A DNA stretch of 64,000 nucleotides, from assembly GCF_009912395.1 (NCBI RefSeq), contig NZ_WNDO01000001.1, positions 310,001-374,000 of the forward strand, written 5' to 3'. Positions 49,279 through 57,465 of the stretch are shown in pieces. The notes beneath the pieces are model-generated. The model worked only from the letters and a program-made list of their open reading frames with translations. It was not told the DNA's origin and searched no databases. Every line of letters starts with the position of its first letter. Position 1 is the stretch's first letter. A program made the position numbers and the translations under genes. The DNA comes from Luteibacter sp. (GTDB lineage Bacteria; Pseudomonadota; Gammaproteobacteria; Xanthomonadales; Rhodanobacteraceae).

Positions 49279-50667
49279 TTACGTCACGATGTCCCCGGCG
49301 ACGATCCGGCTCCGCGCGACCTGCAGCGGCGAAGGATCGACACCCGCCGCCACATGGGCCGTGAAGCCCTTGGGACAGCGCGAGGCGATAGCAAGCGCCG
49401 CCTCGTGGGTTCTCGTTTCCAAGAAAACGCAGCCGCCGCTACCGGACAGCCGGGCATGGCCGAAGCCCGCCAGCCAGTCCAGCGCTGTCGCCACCCGCGG
49501 GTGACGCGCACGGACCACGGGTTCGAAGGCGTTATCCGCCGTTTCCCCGGAAACAAAGGCCGAAATTGTCGCCCGAGGGGCGTTTCGTGTCAATTCGGGG
49601 TCAGCGAACAGGGCCGCCGTGGGCACGTGCTCATGGGGATCGAGCACCACGTACCAGCGACGCGGCAGGCGGATCGGACTGAGCGCCTCGCCCACCCCCT
49701 CGGCCCAGGCCGAGCGGCCGCGCACGAAGACCGGCACGTCCGCCCCCAGGCGCAGGCCCAATTCGGCCAGGGCGTCCTCATCGAGCCCGGTACCCCACAG
49801 GGCGTTCAGGCCAACCAGGACCGTCGCGGCGTCCGAACTGCCCCCCCCCAGGCCGCCCCCCATGGGGATGCGCTTGACCACACCGATCTCGGCGCCCAGG
49901 CGGGTGCCCGTGGTCTCCGCCAGCAGGCGGGCGGCCCGAACGGTAAGGTCGGTGTCCTCGGGAACGCCGGGGATGGCGACAGGGCGGGTGATCGTGCCGT
50001 CGTCGCGGATGCGAAGACGGACTTCGTCGCCCCAGTCCAGCAGGCGGAAGACGGTCTGGAGTTCGTGGTAGCCGTTGGGCAGGCGCCCCACGATGCGCAG
50101 GAACAGGTTCAGCTTGGCCGGCGCGGGCCAGACGGTCCAGTCGCCGCGCGCCAGGGGCGTCAGCTGACGACTCATGAAGACGCGCAGATGGTCGGGAAAG
50201 CCATTCTCGCGGTCGCGGGCCAGGGCGTCGGCGAATTCGGGCGCGTGCTTGTCCACCTCGACAAAGCCATGCTTGGCGTAGAACGGCGCGTTCCAAGGTA
50301 CGTCGGCCAGCGTGCCCAGATCCACCTGCCGGTAGCCCGCCTCGCGGGCCCACGTGCAGGCGTGTTCGAGCAGGGCCGCGCCGATGCCCTTGCCTCCATG
50401 CGATGGCAGCACGTCGATCTCTGCGATGCCGATCGCGTCCGTGCTGCTTTCGGTATCGAGGCAGACGAAGCCCACCACCTCGTCGTCGACCAGCGCCACC
50501 CAGACCAGTCCCCGCGTGATCAGGTCATGGACCACATCGGACGGCAAGGAGACCGCCGAATAGGCCGGCCAGGCTTCATGACCGCGAAAAAGCTCAACGG
50601 CGGCCCGCTCGATCGCGCAGATACGCTCGACGTCGTCGGCATGGGCGCGGGCGATGGTGAAGTGCAT
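49279..50667 (-). CDS. ispE: GNAT acetyltransferase-IspE kinase fusion
   Basis: IspE phosphorylates CDP-methylerythritol in the MEP isoprenoid pathway. Its domain starts near residue 180 (WPAPAKLNLFLRIVGRLPNG) and has the GHMP glycine loop PMGGGLGGGSSDA (about 268-280) and SGSGGCVFL. It is preceded in the same uninterrupted frame by a GNAT domain (about 1-170: MHFTIARAHADDVERICAIE, SHGGKGIGAALLEHACTWAR, FYAKHGFVEVDKHAPEF). GGAG lies before the ATG at 50667, while the internal ATG at 50175 (MSRQLTPLARGDW) has no Shine-Dalgarno. The product is therefore read as a 462-residue fusion. Confidence 0.9.
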   Translation of the reverse strand: MHFTIARAHADDVERICAIERAAVELFRGHEAWPAYSAVSLPSDVVHDLITRGLVWVALVDDEVVGFVCLDTESSTDAIGIAEIDVLPSHGGKGIGAALLEHACTWAREAGYRQVDLGTLADVPWNAPFYAKHGFVEVDKHAPEFADALARDRENGFPDHLRVFMSRQLTPLARGDWTVWPAPAKLNLFLRIVGRLPNGYHELQTVFRLLDWGDEVRLRIRDDGTITRPVAIPGVPEDTDLTVRAARLLAETTGTRLGAEIGVVKRIPMGGGLGGGSSDAATVLVGLNALWGTGLDEDALAELGLRLGADVPVFVRGRSAWAEGVGEALSPIRLPRRWYVVLDPHEHVPTAALFADPELTRNAPRATISAFVSGETADNAFEPVVRARHPRVATALDWLAGFGHARLSGSGGCVFLETRTHEAALAIASRCPKGFTAHVAAGVDPSPLQVARSRIVAGDIVT

Positions 50668-50696
50668 GGCGTCTCCAGGCCGCATAAACCCGGCAT

Positions 50697-50778
50697 TGTA
50701 GGAGCGCGCTTGCGCACGATGCCAGGCTGGGATGTCACGTTGTCGCTAGCCTCTATCGCGCGCAAGCGCGCTCCTACA
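50697..50778. repeat. REP pair (BIME) between lolB and ispE
   Basis: Two facing REP units around a spacer of about 36 bases. One arm has a single change (TTGCGCACGAT). It lies 19 bases past the lolB stop codon and 30 bases before the ispE start, inside an otherwise compact operon. Confidence 0.88.
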
Positions 50779-50797
50779 GACCTATGCAAGCCCGCTT

Positions 50798-51418
50798 CTA
50801 GGGGCCGAGTTTCCAGTCTTCGATGGAGAGGCGGACCTTGAAGGGGGCTTTTTCTGCAAAGACCTTGGTCGGCATCGCGGGCTGGCGAGTGGCGTCCCAC
50901 TGTTTGTAGTCCACGGTCCAGCCATCCTGCACGAGGCGAGACGGCAGGCGGTCGGCGCCGAAGGCAATATCCGCCGGACCACCATCGGCGCGCAGGCCGA
51001 GCACCCAACGCTTCAATTCCACCATCGGGATCTGCCAGCCGACGGCCTTGGCCATCAGGGTCTCCGCATCGGGCCCCTGGCGGGGACCGCCGTCGAGGCC
51101 ATCGAGCTGGGCGCCTTCCGGGCCGCCGGTCAGTCGAAAGCTGCGGCCGGTCACCGGCGCGCGGACAGTGAATTCGTAGCGATCGCCATCCTGTCGCCAG
51201 GTAAGGCTGCCCGAGCCTGAGTCGTTACCGTCGGAGACCGAGAGGCGGCCTTGCAGCGTCCAGTGATCGGTGTCGGCCAGGGCGCGTTCGCGCTCCTCCT
51301 GCATGCCCAGAGTGACGGCGTCGCCGGGCTGGTGGACGGCAGGCCGGGTGGTGGCGCAGGCGGCGAGGAGCACCGAAAGCAGCACCGAGGCGATGCGGAG
51401 AGGGCGAACAAAGGTCAT
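50798..51418 (-). CDS. lolB: Outer-membrane lipoprotein LolB
   Basis: LolB receives lipoproteins from LolA and inserts them in the outer membrane. The 206-residue product has a signal peptide with lipobox LAAC (Cys21; MTFVRPLRIASVLLSVLLAA before it) and the family body: HWTLQGRLSVSDGNDSGSGS, LTWRQDGDRYEFTVRAPVTG, and LKRWVLGLRADGGPADIAFG. It is flanked by REP elements on both sides and lies between the TPR gene and ispE. Confidence 0.93.
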   Translation of the reverse strand: MTFVRPLRIASVLLSVLLAACATTRPAVHQPGDAVTLGMQEERERALADTDHWTLQGRLSVSDGNDSGSGSLTWRQDGDRYEFTVRAPVTGRSFRLTGGPEGAQLDGLDGGPRQGPDAETLMAKAVGWQIPMVELKRWVLGLRADGGPADIAFGADRLPSRLVQDGWTVDYKQWDATRQPAMPTKVFAEKAPFKVRLSIEDWKLGP

Positions 51419-51440
51419 GCGAATTCCAACGTGGATGACC

Positions 51441-51488
51441 CTGTAGGAGCGCGCTTGCGCGCGATCGCGCGCAAGCGCGCTCCTACAG
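51441..51488. repeat. Perfect 48-bp REP palindrome upstream of lolB
   Basis: Two 24-base REP arms abut with no spacer, giving an uninterrupted palindrome from CTGTAGG to CCTACAG. It lies 13 bases past the TPR gene stop codon and 22 bases before the lolB start. It can form a cruciform in DNA or a 24-bp hairpin in RNA and is the tightest element of the family in the window. Confidence 0.92.
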
Positions 51489-51501
51489 AGCCCGTCCCCC
51501 C

Positions 51502-53247
51502 TCAGGGGCTGAGTTTCTTCTCGGTCTTCTGGAGCGAGGCGTTTTTCGGGTCGATACGGCGCACTTCGTTAAGCACCTTGCGGGCCTCGTCGTGCTCGCC
51601 GCGCGTCCACAGCACCTCGGCCAGATGGACACCAATGTCGGCGTCCTTGCGCTTGGACCAGGCACCACGCAGCGCCGACTCCGCCTGATCGAGCTGGCCC
51701 TGGCGAAACTTCAGCCAGCCCCAGGAATCGGCCACCGACGGATCGTCGGGGCGCGCGCTGCGCGCGGCCTCGATCAGCGACTGCGCCTCGCCCAGGTCGC
51801 GGTCGTTGTCGGCCAGCGTGTAGCCCAAAGCGTTGCTGGTCTCGATATCGCCCGGCTTGATCTCCAGCACCTTGCGGAAATCGGCCACAGCAAGGTCGAT
51901 CTTGCCCGCCTCGGCGTAGGCCATGCCGCGACCGTAGAGGATCTCCGGATCGTCGGGCTTCACCCGCAGCGCCTTGTCGTAGGACGCCGCCGCCGCGGCG
52001 TAGTTGCCTGCGTCCATATACAGCTCCGCATCCAGCGCGAAGGCCTTGCGCAGCGCTTCAGGGCGGTCCGCGTAGGTCGTCTGCAAGTCGGCGACCACCT
52101 CGTGGGCGTCGTCATCCTTGCCTTGCTGATGCAGGATCACGGCGCTGCGCACCGAGGCATCGAAGGCGCGCGGATCGTCGTCCGCGACGGCGGCATACCA
52201 GTCGAGGGCGTCCTCTTTCTGATCGAGGATCTCGGCGAGCTGGCCGAGGGTGAAGGCGTTGTCGGCCTGCACGTCGTCGGACTGGCGACGAATCTCGTCA
52301 TAGAGACGCTTCAGCCCCCCCTTGTCCGCGGCGCGCGCGGCGAGGGTCATGCGCATGGTGTAGGTGTCACTGTCTTGCGCACCGGACGAAAGCAGTTTCG
52401 CCGCGCCCTTCTCGTCGCCGCCCTGGGCAAGGATCGTGGCGTAGGCCATGCGCAGGCGGGTGTTCTTCGGCTCCTTCGCAACCGCCTTGGCGAACAGCTT
52501 CTTCGCCCCTTCGCGGTCGCCCGCCCGGTACTTCTGCTGCGCGGCCCAGGCCAGAGTCGAGCCATCGTGGAAACGTGCCTGGGCCATCTCGCCGATGCGC
52601 TGGGCGTACTCGTGCCGGCCGAAGCTTTCGCCCAGCTCGCTCATGGCCATCCAGGCGGCCGAGTCGTTGGGCAGCCGTTCCGGCGTGGCGATCCGCTCCA
52701 GCAGCTGGCCAGCCTGGGCCTGGTCGCGCCCCATCGCCAGGGTGCGGCCGAACTCGCGCCAGGCATCGTGGTCGCCGGTGGCGATCATGGCGTTGAGCTG
52801 ACGCTCCGCTTCCGCCGTGTCGCCGCGGTCGAGAGCGATGCGGGCCCGACCCTCGGCCAGGTCGAGCGGCTTGGCGCCAAGGGCGGCCCAACGGTCGAGC
52901 GCCTTCACGGACGCCGCCTGGTCGTGGATGGCGAGCGCGAGCTCGGTGGCCCGGGCGGCCACATTGGCGTCGTCGCTGATCATGGCCGCGTTGCCGTAGG
53001 CCGTCGCAGCTGTCTTGAGATCGTTGTTGGCAATGGCGAAATCGCCCGCCATCAGCTGCGCCTGGAGATCGCGCTCGGGCGGCACGATGGCCACCTGCAG
53101 GCGGTCCAGGGGCTGCACGCCCGTCCGCACCGCCTTGGGGGCCTCCGGCCGGGTCCCCGTGGCAGCGCAGCCCGCCAGGGCCGCGGCCAACGCGGAAAGG
53201 GCCACAAAATGCCGCACTCGCTTGAACTTGGACCGACCGCTCAGCAC
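51502..53247 (-). CDS. TPR-repeat lipoprotein
   Basis: A predicted lipoprotein of 581 residues with many tetratricopeptide repeats, for example AGNYAAAAASYDKALRVKPD and AGKIDLAVADFRKVLEIKPG. I choose the GTG at 53247 because GGAG precedes it and the product then has a signal with lipobox LAGC (Cys27). The position upstream of lolB and ispE, divergent from hemA, matches the TPR gene of this locus in Pseudomonas and Xanthomonas. It probably scaffolds envelope proteins; partners are unknown. Confidence 0.88.
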   Translation of the reverse strand: MLSGRSKFKRVRHFVALSALAAALAGCAATGTRPEAPKAVRTGVQPLDRLQVAIVPPERDLQAQLMAGDFAIANNDLKTAATAYGNAAMISDDANVAARATELALAIHDQAASVKALDRWAALGAKPLDLAEGRARIALDRGDTAEAERQLNAMIATGDHDAWREFGRTLAMGRDQAQAGQLLERIATPERLPNDSAAWMAMSELGESFGRHEYAQRIGEMAQARFHDGSTLAWAAQQKYRAGDREGAKKLFAKAVAKEPKNTRLRMAYATILAQGGDEKGAAKLLSSGAQDSDTYTMRMTLAARAADKGGLKRLYDEIRRQSDDVQADNAFTLGQLAEILDQKEDALDWYAAVADDDPRAFDASVRSAVILHQQGKDDDAHEVVADLQTTYADRPEALRKAFALDAELYMDAGNYAAAAASYDKALRVKPDDPEILYGRGMAYAEAGKIDLAVADFRKVLEIKPGDIETSNALGYTLADNDRDLGEAQSLIEAARSARPDDPSVADSWGWLKFRQGQLDQAESALRGAWSKRKDADIGVHLAEVLWTRGEHDEARKVLNEVRRIDPKNASLQKTEKKLSP

Positions 53248-53354
53248 ACTAGTCTCCGTCGTTTTCCTCAGGCCCCGCCTACATGCGGATGCCTCGTGAG
53301 CGCACAATGCGCCCTTAGCTTAGCCGACGCCACCGACACCGAACCAAGCCCGTC

Positions 53355-54626
53355 ATGCCACTCATCGCCCTCGGGCTCAATCACCTCACCGCGCCGGTCA
53401 GCCTGCGTGAGCAGGTGGCCTTCGACACCTCGGTGACGCCCGAGGCGTTGGGCGATCTCACCCGCCAGCCGGGCGTGGAAGAGGCGATGATCCTCTCCAC
53501 CTGCAACCGTACCGAGTTGTACGTGAGCGTGACCGAAGGCTTCGAAGGCGTGCCGGGCCAATGGCTGTCGCATCAGCACCGGTTGACCCCGCAACGGCTC
53601 GATGAGTTCCTCTACCGGCACGACGAGCAGGACGCCGTGCGTCACATGTTCCGCGTAGCGACCGGGCTGGACTCGATGGTGCTTGGCGAACCGCAGATCC
53701 TCGGCCAGGTGAAGGACGCCTACCAGCAGGCGCGCAGCGCGCAGACCCTGAAAGCCCCGATGGAGCGCCTGCTCCAGCACACCTTCGCCGTGGCCAAGCG
53801 CGTACGCACGGATACCCGCATCGGTGCTCATACGGTTTCCGTCGCCTATACGGCGGTGCGCCTTGCCGAGCAGGTGTTCACCGACCTGCGCCAGGCCTGC
53901 GTGCTGCTGATCGGCGCGGGCGAGACGATCGAGCTGGCCGCGAAGCACCTGGCCGACAAGAAGGTCCGGCGGCTGATCGTCGCCAACCGCACGCTGGAGA
54001 ACGCCCAGGAGCTGGCCGGTCGCCACGGCGCCTATGCCATCGCCCTGGCCGACCTGCCCCGCCACCTGGCGGAAGCGGACATCGTCATCAGCTCCACTGC
54101 CTCGCGCCTGCCCGTGGTGACGCGCGGCATGGTCGCCGATGCCATCGTCCAGCGCCGCCGGCGCCCGATGTTCATGGTGGACATCGCCGTGCCCCGCGAC
54201 ATCGAGGCCGAGGTCGCCCAGCTCGACGACGTATACCTTTACGGCATCGACGACCTGAAGCAGGTCATCGACGAGAACCGTCGCTCGCGCGAGCTGGCCG
54301 CCCGCGAGGCCGATGCCATCATCGACCTCCAGGTCGAGCGTTACATGGCCTGGCGTCGCGCCCTCACCCTGCGCAACCCGGCCGTCGACATGCGTACGGC
54401 CGCCGAAAGCCATCGCGACGAAGTGCTGGCCAAGGCCCAGGCCATGCTGGCCAAGGGGCGTCCGGCGGAGGAAGCCCTCGCCTTTCTCGCCAACACCCTC
54501 ACCAACAAGCTCCTGCATACCCCCAGCGCCCGCCTCCGCGACGCCGCGCTGTCCGGCGATCTCGACCTGCTCCACGCCGCCGGCCGCCTTTATGGACTGG
54601 ACCCGGACGATGAGGTTTCCGCATGA
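53355..54626 (+). CDS. hemA: Glutamyl-tRNA reductase
   Basis: HemA reduces Glu-tRNA to glutamate-1-semialdehyde, the first step of C5 heme synthesis. The 423 residues start MPLIALGLNHLTAPVSLREQ and have the catalytic Cys in MILSTCNRTELYV, a Rossmann segment ACVLLIGAGETIELAAKHLA, and the C-terminal dimerisation helices. It is 107 bases from the divergent TPR gene and followed by prfA. Confidence 0.97.
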   Translation: MPLIALGLNHLTAPVSLREQVAFDTSVTPEALGDLTRQPGVEEAMILSTCNRTELYVSVTEGFEGVPGQWLSHQHRLTPQRLDEFLYRHDEQDAVRHMFRVATGLDSMVLGEPQILGQVKDAYQQARSAQTLKAPMERLLQHTFAVAKRVRTDTRIGAHTVSVAYTAVRLAEQVFTDLRQACVLLIGAGETIELAAKHLADKKVRRLIVANRTLENAQELAGRHGAYAIALADLPRHLAEADIVISSTASRLPVVTRGMVADAIVQRRRRPMFMVDIAVPRDIEAEVAQLDDVYLYGIDDLKQVIDENRRSRELAAREADAIIDLQVERYMAWRRALTLRNPAVDMRTAAESHRDEVLAKAQAMLAKGRPAEEALAFLANTLTNKLLHTPSARLRDAALSGDLDLLHAAGRLYGLDPDDEVSA

Positions 54627-54657
54627 TGTACGGCTACCGCCGAACCTCGTGCCCTGA

Positions 54658-55740
54658 ATGACCCCGTCGATCCGCCGCAAACTCGAAGCCCTCGCCGAAC
54701 GCCACGAAGAAGTGGGCCTGCTGCTGGCCCAGCCCGACGTGCTGTCCGACGGCCATCGCTTCCGCGAACTGTCGCGCGAGTACGCCCAGCTCGAACCGGT
54801 GACCCTCTCCCTCAAGGAGCACGATGCCGCCGAACGCGAGCTGGCCGACACGCGCGCCATGCTCGACGACCCGGATATGCGCGAGATGGCCGCGGACGAC
54901 ATCGATCGACTGGAAGCCCGGCTGGTCGAGCTGGACGGCGAGTTGCAGATCCTCCTGCTGCCAAAGGACCCGCGCGACGAGGGCAATCTGTTCCTGGAAG
55001 TACGCGCCGGCACGGGTGGCGACGAGGCGGCGATCTTCGCCGGCGACCTCTTCCGGATGTACGCGCGCTACGCCGAGCGCCAGCGCTGGCACGTCGAAAT
55101 CCTCAACGCCAACGATGGCGAGCATGGTGGCTACAAGGAAATCGTCGCCCGCGTGGAGGGCCGCGGCGCCTATTCGCGGCTCAAGTTCGAATCGGGTACG
55201 CACCGCGTGCAGCGCGTGCCGGAGACCGAATCCCAGGGCCGCATCCACACCTCGGCCGCCACGGTGGCGATCCTGCCCGAGCAGGACGAGGTGGACGACA
55301 TCGAGATCCGCGACGCCGACCTGAAGGTGGATACCTTCCGCGCTTCCGGTGCCGGTGGCCAGCATGTGAACAAGACCGACTCCGCCATCCGCATCACCCA
55401 CCTGCCCACGGGCACCGTGGTGGAATGCCAGGACGAGCGCAGCCAGCACAAGAACCGCGCCCGGGCGATGAGCCTGCTCAAGGCCCGCCTGCTCGACGCC
55501 GAGCGCAGCAAGCAGAGTGCAGCGCAGGCCGAGTCCCGCCGGCTCCAGGTCGGCTCCGGCGACCGCAGCCAGCGCATCCGTACCTACAACTTCCCGCAGG
55601 GCCGGATCACCGACCACCGGATCAACCTCACTCTGTATCGCCTCACCGAGGTGATGCAGGGCGACCTGGACGAACTGGTCGACACCCTGACCCGCGAGCA
55701 CCAGGCGGATGAGTTGCAGACGCTGACCGCGGGTAGCTGA
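54658..55740 (+). CDS. prfA: Peptide chain release factor 1
   Basis: RF1 reads UAA and UAG. The 360-residue product has the GGQ motif in [19 protein letters not shown] and a stop-codon-recognition tripeptide of the PxT type, here PET ([15 protein letters not shown]). The length is normal. It follows hemA by 31 bases. The usual downstream prmC (the Gln methyltransferase for GGQ) is not next to it; a single REP unit and PPK2 follow instead. Confidence 0.97.
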   Translation: MTPSIRRKLEALAERHEEVGLLLAQPDVLSDGHRFRELSREYAQLEPVTLSLKEHDAAERELADTRAMLDDPDMREMAADDIDRLEARLVELDGELQILLLPKDPRDEGNLFLEVRAGTGGDEAAIFAGDLFRMYARYAERQRWHVEILNANDGEHGGYKEIVARVEGRGAYSRLKFESGTHRVQRVPETESQGRIHTSAATVAILPEQDEVDDIEIRDADLKVDTFRASGAGGQHVNKTDSAIRITHLPTGTVVECQDERSQHKNRARAMSLLKARLLDAERSKQSAAQAESRRLQVGSGDRSQRIRTYNFPQGRITDHRINLTLYRLTEVMQGDLDELVDTLTREHQADELQTLTAGS

Positions 55741-55743
55741 CGG

Positions 55744-55767
55744 CATCGCGCGCAAGCGCGCTCCTAC
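55744..55767 (-). repeat. Single REP unit after prfA
   Basis: One copy of the REP unit in minus orientation with no facing arm, starting 3 bases after the prfA stop codon. It is one of two unpaired units in the window. Confidence 0.85.
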
Positions 55768-55838
55768 GAGGGGTGAGCCCACGAACCGATGACGTCGGGT
55801 GTGGCATGGTGAGGGTGACCCACACAGGAACCCGTCAC

Positions 55839-56612
55839 ATGGGCAAGAAGAAGAAGGCCTACGATCACGCCCTCGAGGACCTCCAGATCGAACTGGTCGG
55901 CCTCACCCGCTGGCTGCGCAACACCGGCAAGCGCATGGTGGTGATCTTCGAAGGCCGTGACGCCGCCGGCAAGGGCGGCACCATCAAGGCCATCACCGAC
56001 AAGCTCGACACCCGCGCCGCGCGCGTGGTCGCCCTGGGCAAACCCTCGCAGACCGAGGAAAGCCAGTGGTATTTCCAGCGCTACGTGCCGCACCTGCCCG
56101 CCGCCGGCGAGCTCGTGCTGTTCGACCGCAGCTGGTACAACCGTGCCGTGATCGAGCCCGCCATGGGCTTTTGCACGCCGGACCAGTACGAGGCCTTCAT
56201 GAAGGCCTGCCCCGCCTTCGAGAAACTGCTTACCGACGACGGCATCCTGCTGTTCAAGTGCTACCTCACCGTCGACCAGGGCATCCAGGAAGAACGCTTC
56301 GCCGCACGTGCGGAGGATCCGCTCAAGCGCTGGAAGCTCTCACCCGTGGACCTCAAGGGTCGCGAGAAGTATGGCGAGATGAGCGACCTGCGCGACGCCA
56401 TGATCGAGCGCACGCACAGCAAGCACGCGCCCTGGTTCATCGCCGACTACAACGACCAGAAGGTCGGCCGGCTGAACCTCATCCGCCACCTGCTCGACCA
56501 GTTGCCCGACACCCTGTGCCCGCAACCCGAGGTGGACCTGCCACCGCTGGACAGCAAACCCAAGCGCGACAAGGTGAAGGTCAAGGCGGTGAAGGTGCCG
56601 CAGGTCTACTGA
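55839..56612 (+). CDS. ppk2: Polyphosphate kinase 2 (PPK2)
   Basis: PPK2 enzymes transfer phosphate between polyphosphate and nucleotides. The 257-residue single-domain product has the Walker A GRDAAGKGG (39-47) and Walker B/lid DRSWYNRA (96-103), plus a basic C-terminal tail (KRDKVKVKAVK). Length suggests a class I form, usually nucleoside-diphosphate-directed, but class is inferred. I choose the ATG at 55839 (MGKKKKAYDHALEDL); in-frame starts upstream exist. It converges on the ctaG-like gene with a 7-base overlap. Confidence 0.92.
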   Translation: MGKKKKAYDHALEDLQIELVGLTRWLRNTGKRMVVIFEGRDAAGKGGTIKAITDKLDTRAARVVALGKPSQTEESQWYFQRYVPHLPAAGELVLFDRSWYNRAVIEPAMGFCTPDQYEAFMKACPAFEKLLTDDGILLFKCYLTVDQGIQEERFAARAEDPLKRWKLSPVDLKGREKYGEMSDLRDAMIERTHSKHAPWFIADYNDQKVGRLNLIRHLLDQLPDTLCPQPEVDLPPLDSKPKRDKVKVKAVKVPQVY

Positions 56613-57463
56613 CGCGCGACCACCACGCGGCGGGGTGGCGGCCGCTTCGGCAACCGCCCCAGTCGCGACAGGCGTAGCCACTGGCGCATGGCCAGCAGGC
56701 CGCCCGCCGTCTCGATCATCGCCGCCGGCACCCACATGATGACGCCGCCGATCAGCTGGCCGGTCAGCACGTTCATGGTGAAGGCGCGCCCGCAGATTTC
56801 GAAGATCGGGTAGAGATCGGAACGTGAGAAGGTGACGATGGCACCGGCGACGATCTGCGGCGTCATCGTGATCGCCGGCGACAGCACGCGCCAGCCAGGC
56901 GACATGCGCCCCGGCGGCTTCGGGCGATGGTCGAGCACCAGCCACCAGTACGCCAGGCCAGACACGATCATCGACCAGTTCATCGCGCGATAGATGCGCC
57001 AGTCCAGCATCGCCAGCGTCTGCGCGTCGGGAATCAGCCAGACCAGGATCAACGCCACGAACGACAGCGTGACGAAGGCGGGATTCAGCAGGATGGCCGC
57101 CACGATGCGGATAGGCAGCGAACGCCCCATTCGACGCAGGCGGACGCGCAGCGGCAGGGGCAGCCCTGCACGCAGGACGGTGTCGGGATAGGCCGCCACG
57201 ATGAACAGCGGCGCGAGATGATGCAACAGCACCTGCTGGATACGGTGCATGAAGAACTCATGCTCCGCGTAGTAATCGAAGTACGTGTGCAGCGAGACAT
57301 AGACCATCGCCATGCCGATCCAGAACGCTGCCTGGCGTCCTGGAGACACACGCAGGCGACGCGAGCCGATGGCATACAGGATCGCGGCGACCAGGAAGCA
57401 GAGCAGGAACACCCAGGAGAACTCCCAGGGCACGATCCACTTCATGAGGCCGCTACCCGTCAT
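56606..57463 (-). CDS. CtaG-like (caa3-type) membrane protein
   Basis: A 285-residue polytopic membrane protein of the caa3-CtaG family, with about seven hydrophobic helices. Histidine-rich segments such as LHTYFDYYAEHEFFMHRIQQ and LLHHLAPL could bind a metal. The family is linked to copper delivery for cytochrome oxidase in Bacillus. No oxidase genes are in the window; it instead ends an ABC-transporter operon, 2 bases after the GldG-like gene. Its role here is uncertain. Confidence 0.82.
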   Translation of the reverse strand: MTGSGLMKWIVPWEFSWVFLLCFLVAAILYAIGSRRLRVSPGRQAAFWIGMAMVYVSLHTYFDYYAEHEFFMHRIQQVLLHHLAPLFIVAAYPDTVLRAGLPLPLRVRLRRMGRSLPIRIVAAILLNPAFVTLSFVALILVWLIPDAQTLAMLDWRIYRAMNWSMIVSGLAYWWLVLDHRPKPPGRMSPGWRVLSPAITMTPQIVAGAIVTFSRSDLYPIFEICGRAFTMNVLTGQLIGGVIMWVPAAMIETAGGLLAMRQWLRLSRLGRLPKRPPPRRVVVARQ

Positions 57464-57465
57464 CG

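Noticed and set aside
50173-50175. Internal ATG as a separate ispE start
   Set aside because: No Shine-Dalgarno precedes it and the upstream GNAT frame is continuous. A separate IspE product cannot be ruled out but is less supported.
51502-53307. A longer start for the TPR lipoprotein at 53307
   Set aside because: The extra 20 residues put charged sequence before the signal peptide and lack a ribosome-binding site, unlike the GTG at 53247.
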